Below, piece after piece: positions 20,350 through 28,619 of a stretch of DNA of 64,000 bases. The notes under the pieces were generated by a model. That model searched no databases. It saw nothing but the letters and a program-made list of their open reading frames with translations, and was not told where the DNA came from. Position 1 is the first letter of the stretch, and the number at the start of each line of letters is the position of its first letter. The position numbers and the translations under genes were made by a program. The DNA comes from Tsukamurella sp. TY48 (GTDB lineage: Bacteria > Actinomycetota > Actinomycetes > Mycobacteriales > Mycobacteriaceae), in contig NZ_BPMV01000001.1 in NCBI RefSeq assembly GCF_019656655.1, positions 2,294,001 to 2,358,000 on the forward strand, written 5' to 3'.

Positions 20350-20362
20350 AGAACACGTTACA
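20349..20362. promoter_or_regulatory. KstR-type box abutting the KstR2 site
   Basis: TAGAACACGTTACA fits TNNAACNNGTTNNA exactly and shares one base with the KstR2 palindrome. It implies possible dual control of the HIP promoters. Confidence 0.65.
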
Positions 20363-20392
20363 GTGCCGGTGGTTTCTATGTAACCTGATTCC

Positions 20393-20410
20393 ACCAAGCA
20401 ATCGCTTGGT
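20393..20410. promoter_or_regulatory. second KstR2-type operator, fadE30 side
   Basis: ACCAAGCAATCGCTTGGT is a perfect 7-bp inverted repeat with a 4-bp centre and has one mismatch to AnCAAGnnCTTGnT. It is 17 bp upstream of the fadE30 start. Confidence 0.75.
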
Positions 20411-20427
20411 GAGCGGGAAGGAGAGCG

Positions 20428-21588
20428 GTGGCCACGGCGATGGACGAGTCCGATGCGCAGTACCGCGCGCGGATCCGGGACTGGCTCGCGACGAACCTGG
20501 CCGGCGAGTTCGCCGGCCTGCGGGGCGCCGGCGGCCCGGGCCGCGAACACGAGTTCTTCGAGGAGCGGATGGTGTGGGAGCGCCATCTCGCGGCCGCGGG
20601 GCTGAACTGCGTGGGGTGGCCCACCGAGTACGGAGGGGCGGGGGCCACGCTCGCCCAGCAGGTGATCTTCCACGAGGAGTACGCCCGCGCCGAGGCGCCG
20701 GCCAAGGTCTCGCACCTCGGCCAGGAACTGCTGGGCCCCACGCTCATCGCCTTCGGCACCGAGGAGCAGAAGCAGTGCTTCCTCCCCGCGATCCGCGACG
20801 TCCGCGAGCTGTGGTGCCAGGGCTATTCGGAGCCGGGCGCGGGATCCGACCTCGCCAATGTCAGCACGCAGGCCCGGCTCGAGGGCGACGAGTGGGTGAT
20901 CTCCGGGCAGAAGGTGTGGACCTCTCTCGCGCACGTGGCCGACTGGTGCTTCGTGGTCGCCCGCACCGAGCCGGGGAGCGCTCGGCACAAGGGCCTGTCG
21001 TACCTCCTGGTGCCCATGGATCAGCCGGGTATAGAGGTGCGACCGATCGTGCAGCTCACCGGCACCTCCGAGTTCAACGAGGTCTTCTTCGACGGTGCGC
21101 GCACGGCCGCCGCCAATGTGGTCGGCGAACCCGGCGAGGGCTGGCGGGTCGCGATGGGCACCCTCGCCTTCGAGCGCGGTGTCGCCACCCTGGGCCAGCA
21201 ACTCGGATTCCGCAGGGAGCTGCAACGACTCACCGATCTCGCGATCGACTCCGGAGCCGCCGAACGCCCCGAGATCGCCGATCGGCTGCGCCGCGCCTGG
21301 ACCGAACTCGATGTGATGCGCGCCCACGCGCTGCGCACTCTGGGCTCGGCCGAGACCGGCACCGCGGAGGTCGCGAAACTGCTCTGGGCCAACTGGCACC
21401 GCGGCCTCGGCGAGATCGCGATGGCGATCCGGGGAGCCGATGGGCTGTTGGCCGACCCCGAGCTCGACGACTGGCAGCGCCTGTTCCTGTTCACCCGCGC
21501 CGACACCATCTACGGCGGCTCCAACGAGATTCAGCGCAACATCCTCGCCGAGCGCGTGCTCGGCCTGCCGAGAGAGGCTCGACCGTGA
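20428..21588 (+). CDS. fadE30: acyl-CoA dehydrogenase FadE30
   Basis: A 386-residue acyl-CoA dehydrogenase. It has CQGYSEPGAGSDLANVS, ISGQKVWTSLAHVADWCFVV and a C-terminal TIYGGSNEIQRNILAERVLGLPR. Gene order fadE30-SDR-kstR2-fadA6 reproduces Rv3560c-Rv3556c, where FadE30 acts on HIP-derived CoA thioesters. The start is a GTG at 20428 after GGGAAGGAGAG; an ATG four codons later is a weaker alternative. The gene overlaps the SDR by GTGA. Confidence 0.88.
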   Translation: MATAMDESDAQYRARIRDWLATNLAGEFAGLRGAGGPGREHEFFEERMVWERHLAAAGLNCVGWPTEYGGAGATLAQQVIFHEEYARAEAPAKVSHLGQELLGPTLIAFGTEEQKQCFLPAIRDVRELWCQGYSEPGAGSDLANVSTQARLEGDEWVISGQKVWTSLAHVADWCFVVARTEPGSARHKGLSYLLVPMDQPGIEVRPIVQLTGTSEFNEVFFDGARTAAANVVGEPGEGWRVAMGTLAFERGVATLGQQLGFRRELQRLTDLAIDSGAAERPEIADRLRRAWTELDVMRAHALRTLGSAETGTAEVAKLLWANWHRGLGEIAMAIRGADGLLADPELDDWQRLFLFTRADTIYGGSNEIQRNILAERVLGLPREARP

Positions 21589-22373
21589 CCGCGATTCCCG
21601 CACCTCCCTACCCGCAGGGCCGCAACATCCTCGAAGACCGCGTCGTCGTGGTCACCGCCGCCGCCGGCACCGGGATCGGCTCCGCCACCGCCAAGCGCTG
21701 CCTCGAAGAGGGCGCGCGCGTAGTGATCTCGGACTGGCACGAGCGGCGCCTCGGCGAGAAGCTCGACGAGCTCGCGTCCGAGTTCGGCGACCGGGTGCAC
21801 GCCGTGCCCTGCGATGTGACGGTCGAGGATCAGGTGCAGGGCCTGTTCGACGGTGCCGCAGCGCGGTTCGGCCGCATCGACGTGGTGGTCAACAACGCCG
21901 GACTCGGCGGCAGCGTCGCGGTGCAGGACATGACCGACGAGCAGTGGTCCCGCGTGCTCGACGTGACCCTCACCGGCACCTTCCGCGCCACCCGCGCGGC
22001 CATCAACCGGTTCATCGGGCAGGGTGGAGGTGGAGTGATCGTCAACAACGCCTCGGTGATCGGCTGGCGGGCCCAGGCCGAACAGGCGCACTACGCCGCC
22101 GCCAAGGCCGGGGTCATGGCGCTCACCCGATGCTCCGCGGTGGATGCGGCGGAGCACGGCATCCGGATCAACGCCGTGTCCCCCAGCATCGCCATGCATC
22201 CCTTCCTCGCCAAGGTCACCTCCGATGAGCTGCTCGACGAGCTCTCGCGCCGCGAGGTCTTCGGGCGGGCGGCCGAACCCTGGGAGGTGGCGAACGTGAT
22301 CGTCTTCCTGGCCTCGGACTACTCCTCGTACCTGACCGGGGAGGTGCTCTCGGTGAGCAGTCAACATGCCTAG
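21585..22373 (+). CDS. ipdF: short-chain dehydrogenase IpdF
   Basis: A 262-residue classical SDR. The cofactor motif is VVVVTAAAGTGIGSATAKR, a TGxxxGIG variant with an extra residue. VVVNNAGLGGS (NNAG), an active-site Ser in NNASVIGW and the catalytic pair in HYAAAKAG follow. Position between fadE30 and kstR2 corresponds to Rv3559c, IpdF of HIP catabolism, which oxidises a ring hydroxyl on a HIP-CoA-level intermediate. The GTG start at 21585 overlaps the fadE30 stop. Its own stop is 8 bp inside kstR2. Confidence 0.85.
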   Translation: MTAIPAPPYPQGRNILEDRVVVVTAAAGTGIGSATAKRCLEEGARVVISDWHERRLGEKLDELASEFGDRVHAVPCDVTVEDQVQGLFDGAAARFGRIDVVVNNAGLGGSVAVQDMTDEQWSRVLDVTLTGTFRATRAAINRFIGQGGGGVIVNNASVIGWRAQAEQAHYAAAKAGVMALTRCSAVDAAEHGIRINAVSPSIAMHPFLAKVTSDELLDELSRREVFGRAAEPWEVANVIVFLASDYSSYLTGEVLSVSSQHA

Positions 22374-22980
22374 ACCCGATGTCTCGGCGCGCCGAGCCGA
22401 ACTCCTGGTGGTGTGCGCGAAGCTGTTCGCCGAGAACGGCTACCGCGCCACCACCGTGCGCGATATCGCCGATGCGGCCGGGATCCTGTCGGGCAGCCTG
22501 TACCACCACTTCGACTCCAAGGAATCGATGGTGGACGAGATCCTCCGAGAGTTCCTGGGGCGCCTGTTCACCCGGTACCGCGCCGTGCTCGCCTCCGGCG
22601 CCGATCCGCGCGAGCAACTGCGCGGCTGTGTGATCGCCTCCTTCGATGCGATCGACTCCAGCCCCGAGGCGGTGGCGATCTACCAGGCCGAGGCGCGCTC
22701 GCTGGCCCAGCTCGACCGGTTCGGCTACATCGCCGACCGGCTGGACGAGTTCCGCTCCATGTGGCGCGACATCCTGACGCGCGGCGTCGAATCCGGGGAC
22801 TTCCGGGCGGATCTCGACATCGACGTCACCTACCGCTTCCTCCGCGACACCGTGTGGATCGCGGTCCGGTGGTATCGCCCCGGCGGAGCGCTCACCTCCG
22901 ACGCGGTGGCCCAGCAGTACCTCAGCATCCTCGAGCAGGGCATCGCCCGCCGATCCGAATCCCCAAGGGAGCAGTCATGA
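22366..22980 (+). CDS. kstR2: TetR-family repressor KstR2
   Basis: A 204-residue TetR regulator with helix-turn-helix NGYRATTVRDIADAAGILSGSLYHHF at residues 25-50, printed here across its two helices. The all-helical ligand domain includes YRFLRDTVWIAVRWYRPGG. Synteny (fadE30-ipdF-kstR2-fadA6) and size match KstR2 (Rv3557c), which is released by HIP-CoA. ATG 22366 overlaps the end of ipdF, and the stop overlaps the fadA6 ATG. The KstR2-type palindromes at 20332, 20393 and 29444 are its likely sites, including autoregulation. Confidence 0.9.
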   Translation: MPRPDVSARRAELLVVCAKLFAENGYRATTVRDIADAAGILSGSLYHHFDSKESMVDEILREFLGRLFTRYRAVLASGADPREQLRGCVIASFDAIDSSPEAVAIYQAEARSLAQLDRFGYIADRLDEFRSMWRDILTRGVESGDFRADLDIDVTYRFLRDTVWIAVRWYRPGGALTSDAVAQQYLSILEQGIARRSESPREQS

Positions 22981-24140
22981 CCGAGATCACCCCCGGCGCC
23001 TACATCATCGACGCGGTCCGTACGCCCACCGGCAAGCGCGGCGGCTCACTGGCCGGTGTGCACTCCGCCGACCTCGGCGCGCACGTGCTGCGCGCCACCG
23101 TGGAGCGGTCCGGTGTGGATCCGGCACTGATCGACGATGTGATCATGGGCTGCTGCGACACCATCGGCCCGCAGTCCGGCAACATCGCCCGCACCTCCTG
23201 GCTCGCCGCGGGACTTCCCGAACACGTTCCCGGCGTCACCGTCGACCGGCAGTGCGGGTCCAGCCAGCAGTCGGTGCATTTCGCGGCGCAGGCCGTCCTG
23301 TCCGGCACCGCCGACGCGGTGGTGGCGGCGGGCGTGCAGAACATGAGCGCGATCCCGATCAGCGCGGCCATGCTGGCCGGCCGCGAGTACGGCTTCGACG
23401 ATCCGTTCTCCGGTTCCGTGGGCTGGCGTGAGCGCTACGGCGATGTGGAGGTCTCCCAGTTCACCAGCGCCGACATGATCGCCACCAAGTGGGGCATCTC
23501 GCGGCGCCGGATGGAGGAGTTCGCGCTCGCGAGCCACGAACGCGCCATCGACGCCATCGACGCCGGACGGTTCGCGGCCGAGATCGCCGCGGTGGGCGAG
23601 TTCGCGACCGACGAGACCCCGCGGCGCGGTACCAGCCTGGACAAGATGGCCGGCCTGGCCCCGCTCGCGGAGGGCTCGGCCATCACCGCGGCCGTCGCCA
23701 GCCAGATCGCCGACGGTGCCGCGGCCCTCGTCGTGGCCTCGGCCGACTTCGTCAAGGCCCACGGGCTGCGGCCCCGCGCCCGCATCCACCACATCTCGGT
23801 GCGCGCCGCCGATCCCGTGTGGATGCTCACCGGTCCGATTCCGGCCACCAAGCACGCCCTCGAGAAGACGGGGCTCACCGTCGGAGACATCGATCTGTTC
23901 GAGTGCAACGAGGCCTTCGCGTCGATCCCGCTCGCCTGGATGGACGAGCTCGGTATCCCGCACGAGAAGGTGAACGTCAACGGCGGCGGTATCGCCCTGG
24001 GGCACCCGCTGGGCGCCACGGGGGCGAAGCTGATGACCACGCTCCTGCACGAGCTCGAGCGCCGCGACGGACGCTACGCCCTGCAGACGATGTGCGAGGG
24101 CGGCGGCACCGCCAATGTCACCGTGATCGAGCGCGTGTGA
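22977..24140 (+). CDS. fadA6: acetyl-CoA acetyltransferase FadA6
   Basis: A 387-residue thiolase with nucleophile Cys93 (VDRQCGSSQQS), GGIALGHPLGATGAKL (His) and MCEGGGTANVTV (second Cys). FadA6 acts after ring C/D opening, on the linear dioxo-CoA product of the IpdAB step. ATG 22977 overlaps the kstR2 stop (ATGA). Last gene of the operon; the response regulator is convergent 18 bp on. Confidence 0.9.
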   Translation: MTEITPGAYIIDAVRTPTGKRGGSLAGVHSADLGAHVLRATVERSGVDPALIDDVIMGCCDTIGPQSGNIARTSWLAAGLPEHVPGVTVDRQCGSSQQSVHFAAQAVLSGTADAVVAAGVQNMSAIPISAAMLAGREYGFDDPFSGSVGWRERYGDVEVSQFTSADMIATKWGISRRRMEEFALASHERAIDAIDAGRFAAEIAAVGEFATDETPRRGTSLDKMAGLAPLAEGSAITAAVASQIADGAAALVVASADFVKAHGLRPRARIHHISVRAADPVWMLTGPIPATKHALEKTGLTVGDIDLFECNEAFASIPLAWMDELGIPHEKVNVNGGGIALGHPLGATGAKLMTTLLHELERRDGRYALQTMCEGGGTANVTVIERV

Positions 24141-24158
24141 TCCGCACCGCTCGATGAA

Positions 24159-24872
24159 TCAGCGCAGAACGTAACCGAAGCCGCGCACGCTGTGCACGTG
24201 GTGCCACTTCGGGGTGTCGATCTTCGAGCGCAGTCGCTGCACCGCGTTGTCGACGATGCGTGACCGGCCCAGGTAGTCGTGGCCCCATGCCTGCCGGAGC
24301 AGCGAGTCCCGCGACTGGGGCACGCCGCGCCGCGCCGCGAGGGCGAGGAGCAGGCCTATCTCGGTGGCGGTGAGCAGGACGGGATCGCCGTTGCGGGAGA
24401 CGGTGCGCGTGGTGGGGTCGATCGACAGTCCGCTCTGCTCGATCGTCACCGGTCCGCCGTCGGCGGTGCCGCCCGATTCGTGCGTGCGGCAGGTCAGGGT
24501 GCAGGCGCCGGTCGACCGGGCGCGGCGCCGGATGGCGCGCAGCCGGGCGTCGATCTCGCGGTCGGACACGGGGCGCGTGACGAAGTCGTCCGCGCCCACG
24601 GTGAGCGCGGCGATGGTGTGGACCTCGTCGCGGTTCGCTCCGCCGATCATCAGGATCGGCACGTCGCTGAGCCGGCGGAGCTCCCGGCAGGCGTCGAAGG
24701 CGTCCCCGTTGTCGGAGTCGATGATGACGGCGGAGATGTCCGCCAGCGCCCGCATGGGCACGGCGTCGCTGACCGGGGCCAACAGCACCGCGTGACCCTG
24801 AGCCTCGAGTCTGGCCTCGGAAGGAACCGCGATCGACGGGTCTGCCGAGCTGTGCAAGTAGAGGATCTGCAC
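24159..24872 (-). CDS. orphan OmpR-type response regulator with degenerate receiver
   Basis: A 237-residue protein with a receiver domain (residues 1-110) and a winged-helix domain (about 140-237; LTATEIGLLLALAARRGVP, HSVRGFGYVLR). D52 in AVIIDSDNG sits at the phosphoacceptor position. The acidic pair normally found near residues 7-8 is replaced (ILYLHSSADP), and the conserved Lys before Pro is Arg (TRPVS). No histidine kinase is nearby, suggesting phosphorylation-independent action as in GlnR-like orphans. The start is a GTG at 24872 with AGGAG just upstream; the frame is open to 24992. It is divergent from the MspA porin, whose long leader it may control. Confidence 0.8.
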   Translation of the reverse strand: MQILYLHSSADPSIAVPSEARLEAQGHAVLLAPVSDAVPMRALADISAVIIDSDNGDAFDACRELRRLSDVPILMIGGANRDEVHTIAALTVGADDFVTRPVSDREIDARLRAIRRRARSTGACTLTCRTHESGGTADGGPVTIEQSGLSIDPTTRTVSRNGDPVLLTATEIGLLLALAARRGVPQSRDSLLRQAWGHDYLGRSRIVDNAVQRLRSKIDTPKWHHVHSVRGFGYVLR

Positions 24873-25245
24873 GATTCTCCTTCGCTCCGACAAGTAATGG
24901 CATGATGCAGTATCGACAATACTTTGGCTCTGCCGCCGAACGGCCGCCGACCTCCGTCTGAGCGTCTGCAAAGACGAGGTTTGCGTCGCCAATGTCGCGA
25001 CACGCCGTAATACTGTCTCCGTAAGTTATCTGAGGTTCTCTCAGGCGTCAAGGGTATGTACAGGTGGAAAGCCGTATAGATGTGGCGACGAACACGTGTC
25101 GGCGCAATGAAAATGTCGCGATTCGGTCGCGTGAGTGTGTTTTGTGTCGCAAAAACCCATCAGACCGCAGGTTCTGTTTGGCAAATTCTAAGGTGACGTG
25201 CTTTCCTTTGCTTACTCAATAGTGACCTTGCGAAGGAGTCGAAGA
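24873..25245. other. 373-bp AT-richer intergenic region before porin gene
   Basis: Markedly richer in A/T than the rest of the window, with T- and A-runs near 25140-25155. A 10-bp direct repeat AATGTCGCGA occurs at 24991-25000 and 25112-25121, and a small stem CTGAG/CTCAG at 25030-25044. No KstR box and no convincing ORF were seen. It probably holds the promoters and long leader of the porin and the promoter of the response regulator. Confidence 0.6.
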
Positions 25246-25941
25246 GTGCGTCGAATCAAGATCGGTATGGCAGCTGTGGCAGTCGCGGCCTGCGCCGTCT
25301 CGGTGATGTCGGTGGGGCCCGCCTCCGCCCAGATCACCCCGCAGAACCCGTCCGGCCCGGTCAAGGGTGGCAAGCAGACGATCAAGTCGTCTGAGGGTGT
25401 CAACGCTCAGATCGCGCTGTTCGACCTCAAGGCGAAGCTGTTCCCGCCGCTCGCGGGTGATAACAAGTCGCGGTTGGCTTATGTCGACGGCAAGGCCGAG
25501 GGCACCATCACCAAGGCGCCCGGCGATGTCGAGTCGGCCACGGTCGAGGTGGGCTACGTGGTGGCCTGCGGCGTCAAGGACGGCGGCTTCGAGTCGTGGA
25601 TCGGTTCCAACCAGTCCATCAGCGGCGGCGTGGGCGTCGTCGGCGGTGCCCCCGGTCCGTTCGGTGCCATCGGCGCCGGCGTCGGCGGCACCCTGGGCCT
25701 GAGCCAGAACCAGGTCATCAAGACCGCACCGGGTGGCATCGTCTTCCTCCCGGTGGGCACCAAGACCATCCAGAAGCCCAAGCCCGGTGAGAGCTTCGGC
25801 GTGCGCTTCGGTGAGAAGCGCGTGAGCATCGAGGGCTGCATCGGCAGCGTCGACGCCGTCGCCTACTCCACCCTGACCGTCTCGTCGCGTGCTTTCGACG
25901 ATATGAAGACCGTCTACAGCGAGGTCATGCGCTTCGCCTGA
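25246..25941 (+). CDS. MspA-family outer-membrane porin
   Basis: A 231-residue MspA-type porin. It has an N-terminal signal peptide (MRRIKIGMAAVAVAACAV through VGPASA, cleavage before QITPQ). The mature region has the family pattern GGKQTIKSSEGVNAQIALF, GGVGVVGGAPGPFG and a C-terminal CIGSVDAVAYSTLTVSS. Such octameric pores admit hydrophilic solutes across the mycolate outer membrane. The GTG at 25246 is chosen because AAGGAG lies 8 bases upstream and the signal peptide begins there; the frame is open from 25198. The stop codon is part of a 16-bp palindrome shared with ipdC's stop. Confidence 0.9.
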   Translation: MRRIKIGMAAVAVAACAVSVMSVGPASAQITPQNPSGPVKGGKQTIKSSEGVNAQIALFDLKAKLFPPLAGDNKSRLAYVDGKAEGTITKAPGDVESATVEVGYVVACGVKDGGFESWIGSNQSISGGVGVVGGAPGPFGAIGAGVGGTLGLSQNQVIKTAPGGIVFLPVGTKTIQKPKPGESFGVRFGEKRVSIEGCIGSVDAVAYSTLTVSSRAFDDMKTVYSEVMRFA

Positions 25942-25954
25942 TCCCGCGGGATCA
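25939..25954. terminator. 16-bp palindrome containing both convergent stop codons
   Basis: TGATCCCGCGGGATCA is a perfect palindrome. Its first three bases are the porin stop, and its last three, read in complement, are the ipdC stop. It may contribute to bidirectional termination, but it has no loop in the perfect form. Confidence 0.45.
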
Positions 25955-27010
25955 GGAGCGGAGGCCCGAGAGCGCGTCCAGGCGCGCCTCGGCCTCCGCG
26001 ACGATCCGCTCGATCAGCTCCGCCACGGTCGGGAGATCCTCGATGATCCCCGCCACCTGGCCGGACGCGAGCACACCGGCCTCGGTGTTGCCCTCGACCA
26101 ATCCGGCCCGCAACAACATCGGCGTGTTCGCCGACATCATCAACTGGCTCCAGGTGCGGTCGCCGCCCTTCTTCAGGGCGAGCCCCTCGTTGATCAGGCC
26201 CTTCCAGGAGACCCCGGTCAGAGCCTGGAAGCGCAGCGTGTTCCGCGCCGCGTGCGCCAATGTGGCCACGCCGTGCGATCGTTCCAGCGCCTCGACCAGT
26301 GCGGTGCGCAGCACTCGGTGCGGCATGCCGTCCACCTTGGTGGTCACCACCGTGTCCGCCAGCCCGCGCTGCAGGTACTCCGCCTTCACCGAATCGGGCA
26401 CCCGGCTGTCCTGCGTCAGTAGGAACCGTGTGCCCATCGCCACGCCCGATGCCCCGTAGGCCAGTGCTGCGGCCAGGCCCCGGCCGTCGAAGAACCCGCC
26501 CGCCGCGATCACCGGGATGTCCACCGCGTCCAGGACCGAGGGCAGCAGCAGCGTGGTCGCCACACCGCCAGTGTGACCGCCACCCTCGCCGCCTTGCACC
26601 ACCACCGCGTCCGCGCCCCAGGACGCCACCTTCTCGGCGTGCCGAGCGGCTCCGATCGACGGGATCACCACCAGGCCCGCGTCTTTGAGCTGCGCGATCA
26701 TCTCCTTGCGCGGGGCCAGGGCGAACGATGCCACCCGCACGCCCTCGCGGATCAACAGCTCCACCCGCTGCTGCGCGTCCTCGGCGTCCGCCCGCAGGTT
26801 CACCCCGAAGGGCTTGTCGGTGCGCTCCTTGGTCTTCCGGATCGCCGTCTCCAGCTCCGGGTAGGTCATCGTGGCCGAGGCCAGGATGCCCAGGCCGCCG
26901 GCGTTCGCGGTCGCCGCGGTGAGGTGGGCGCCCGAGACCCAACCCATGCCGGTCTGCACCACGGGGTGCTCGATGCCCACCAGGTCGGTGAGCCGGGTGC
27001 GCAGCGTCAT
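25952..27010 (-). CDS. ipdC: IpdC, nitronate-monooxygenase-like flavoprotein of HIP catabolism
   Basis: A 352-residue TIM-barrel flavoprotein of the nitronate monooxygenase/FMN family: IEHPVVQTGMGWVSG, GGLGILASATMT, VVQGGEGGGHTGGVAT and VIAAGGFFDGRGLAAALAYGAS, the last shown in family alignments as phosphate-binding. Clustering with ipdB, ipdA and echA20 matches Rv3553-Rv3550, so IpdC is a redox enzyme acting on HIP-derived CoA intermediates. The start overlaps the ipdB stop (ATGA at 27007-27010). Confidence 0.88.
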   Translation of the reverse strand: MTLRTRLTDLVGIEHPVVQTGMGWVSGAHLTAATANAGGLGILASATMTYPELETAIRKTKERTDKPFGVNLRADAEDAQQRVELLIREGVRVASFALAPRKEMIAQLKDAGLVVIPSIGAARHAEKVASWGADAVVVQGGEGGGHTGGVATTLLLPSVLDAVDIPVIAAGGFFDGRGLAAALAYGASGVAMGTRFLLTQDSRVPDSVKAEYLQRGLADTVVTTKVDGMPHRVLRTALVEALERSHGVATLAHAARNTLRFQALTGVSWKGLINEGLALKKGGDRTWSQLMMSANTPMLLRAGLVEGNTEAGVLASGQVAGIIEDLPTVAELIERIVAEAEARLDALSGLRS

Positions 27011-27750
27011 GCCGGAACCTCGCGGTTGCGCAGGCCCTTCGGGTCGACGACGGTGCGGATCAGTTGCAGTTCGCGATCGTCGGGCAGCCGCGTCTGCGGG
27101 GCCCCGGCACCGTCCAGTTCGAAGCCCGTGGCCTCGCGGACCTGCTGCTCCGTGACACCGGGGTGCACGGACAGCAGTGTCATCGCGCCCTCAGCGTTGA
27201 AGCCGAGTACGGCGAGATCGGTGACCACGCGGTAGACGTCGTGGAAGCGGGTGGCGGCGGGGCCGGCGGCGCGGGCGCTGTCGTAGCCGACGCCACTGAT
27301 CACGTCGACCGCATCGACGAAGACCCGGGTGGAGTGCTTGGGGATCCAGTACGAGGTGCGGTTGTTCACCGTGTTGCCCGGTCCGCCGCGCACGCCCAGC
27401 AACTGGCGCGACGGTGCGCGGTGGTCACCGATGGCCGAGATGTTCTGGTTGCCGTAGCGGTCGATCTGGCTGGCGCCCATGATCACGTGCCGCTTACCGT
27501 GCGGCACCACCACATCGAGCACCTTCTTGAAGGGCTGCCAGCCCTCGATCCCGGCGGAGGGGTTCGCGGCGTCGGCCACGAGGTAGGCCTCGCCGTCGGA
27601 CAGCAGCAGATCCGGCTCGAAGCTCAGGCGGGCGAGCCGGCCACCGAAGGACGGGATCAATCCCATCGGGCTGGCGGTGATCTCGCCGTCGCCGCGGAAC
27701 AGGTCCGCGATGGCGGTGACGCACACCTCGGCGCGGGTGATGTCGGTCAT
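27007..27750 (-). CDS. ipdB: IpdB subunit of ring-C hydrolase IpdAB
   Basis: A 247-residue protein with the class I CoA-transferase beta-subunit fold: ASPMGLIPSFGGRLARLSF, MGASQIDRYGNQNISAIGD and VGYDSARAAGPAATRFHDVYRV. In IpdAB this fold hydrolyses a C-C bond, opening ring C of COCHEA-CoA, rather than transferring CoA. The ATG at 27750 gives MTDITRAEVC and overlaps the ipdA stop; an upstream ATG at 27777 lies inside ipdA and is rejected. Confidence 0.9.
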   Translation of the reverse strand: MTDITRAEVCVTAIADLFRGDGEITASPMGLIPSFGGRLARLSFEPDLLLSDGEAYLVADAANPSAGIEGWQPFKKVLDVVVPHGKRHVIMGASQIDRYGNQNISAIGDHRAPSRQLLGVRGGPGNTVNNRTSYWIPKHSTRVFVDAVDVISGVGYDSARAAGPAATRFHDVYRVVTDLAVLGFNAEGAMTLLSVHPGVTEQQVREATGFELDGAGAPQTRLPDDRELQLIRTVVDPKGLRNREVPA

Positions 27751-28619
27751 TTCGCGTCCTCCTGCTCGGCGGCCCACGCCGCCACCTCTGCCTGGTAGTG
27801 CGCCTCGTCGCCGGTGAGGAAGCGCTCGGTGAAGGCCGCCCAGGAATCGGGGTCCTTCGCGCTCGCCGCGTAGTGGCGCTGGAACTTCTCATCCCGCCCG
27901 TAGTCCGGTGCGGCGGTGGTGAAGTGGGCGCCGTTCGGGGTCTCGATCACACCGGTCACGGCGCTGCGGTTGATCAGCAGCGACTGCACGGGCCCACCTG
28001 CCACCAACTCCTCGGTGCTCACGATCTTCTCGCAGGAGACGTAGCAGCGCTCCGCCGCCAACGCGAAGTCGTCGTCGAAGTAGGGGTCGGGGCCGAGGTA
28101 CTGCGCGTTGCCACGGGCGTCGGCGCGATTCATGTGGATCAGCGAGGCGTCCAGGTGCAGCGGCGGCACCGCCACCAGCTCTTCGCCGTCGGCGTAGGGC
28201 GAGCGCACCGTCTTCAGGTCCGGGTTGGTGGCCATGACTGCCGAGCCGAGTCCGGCGCGGATGGGCTGGAAGGGGAGGCGTTGCACCGCGGCCTTGAGTC
28301 CCGCCGCGAACATGCCCTCGTCCCACTCGGAGACCTCGATGGTGCCCGCCTGCCGGGCCCGGGCGAAGTTGGGGTCGATCGGGACCGAATCGAGCGTCAC
28401 GAAACCGAAGACGAGCCGGCGGATCTTGCCCGCGGCGGCGAGCAGACCCACATCGGGGCCACCGTACGAGACCACCGTCAGGTCCTTGAGGTCCGACCGC
28501 AGGATCGCGCGCACCAGTGCCATCGGCTTGCGCCGCGAGCCCCATCCGCCGATGCCGAGGGTCATCCCGTCGTGCAGCTCCGCGACCACCTGTTCGGGAG
28601 TCATCCTCTTGTCGCTCAT
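27747..28619 (-). CDS. ipdA: IpdA subunit of ring-C hydrolase IpdAB
   Basis: A 290-residue CoA-transferase alpha-subunit-like protein: MTLGIGGWGSRRKPMALVRA, VVSYGGPDVGLLAAAGKIRR and the acidic EVSEWDEGMF near residue 98, in the region where IpdA carries its essential Glu. It pairs with IpdB to open ring C after EchA20 opens ring D. ATG 28619 overlaps the echA20 stop (ATGA). It is the second gene of the leftward operon that starts at the dual-operator promoter near 29440. Confidence 0.9.
   Translation of the reverse strand: MSDKRMTPEQVVAELHDGMTLGIGGWGSRRKPMALVRAILRSDLKDLTVVSYGGPDVGLLAAAGKIRRLVFGFVTLDSVPIDPNFARARQAGTIEVSEWDEGMFAAGLKAAVQRLPFQPIRAGLGSAVMATNPDLKTVRSPYADGEELVAVPPLHLDASLIHMNRADARGNAQYLGPDPYFDDDFALAAERCYVSCEKIVSTEELVAGGPVQSLLINRSAVTGVIETPNGAHFTTAAPDYGRDEKFQRHYAASAKDPDSWAAFTERFLTGDEAHYQAEVAAWAAEQEDAK

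Noticed and set aside
20406-22373. 655-codon frame suggesting an acyl-CoA dehydrogenase-SDR fusion
   Set aside because: Its first two thirds are a shadow frame of fadE30. The SDR begins at GTG 21585, overlapping the fadE30 stop.
22413-24140. 575-codon frame suggesting a longer FadA6
   Set aside because: The N-terminal extension is a shadow of kstR2. The thiolase starts at ATG 22977 overlapping the kstR2 stop.
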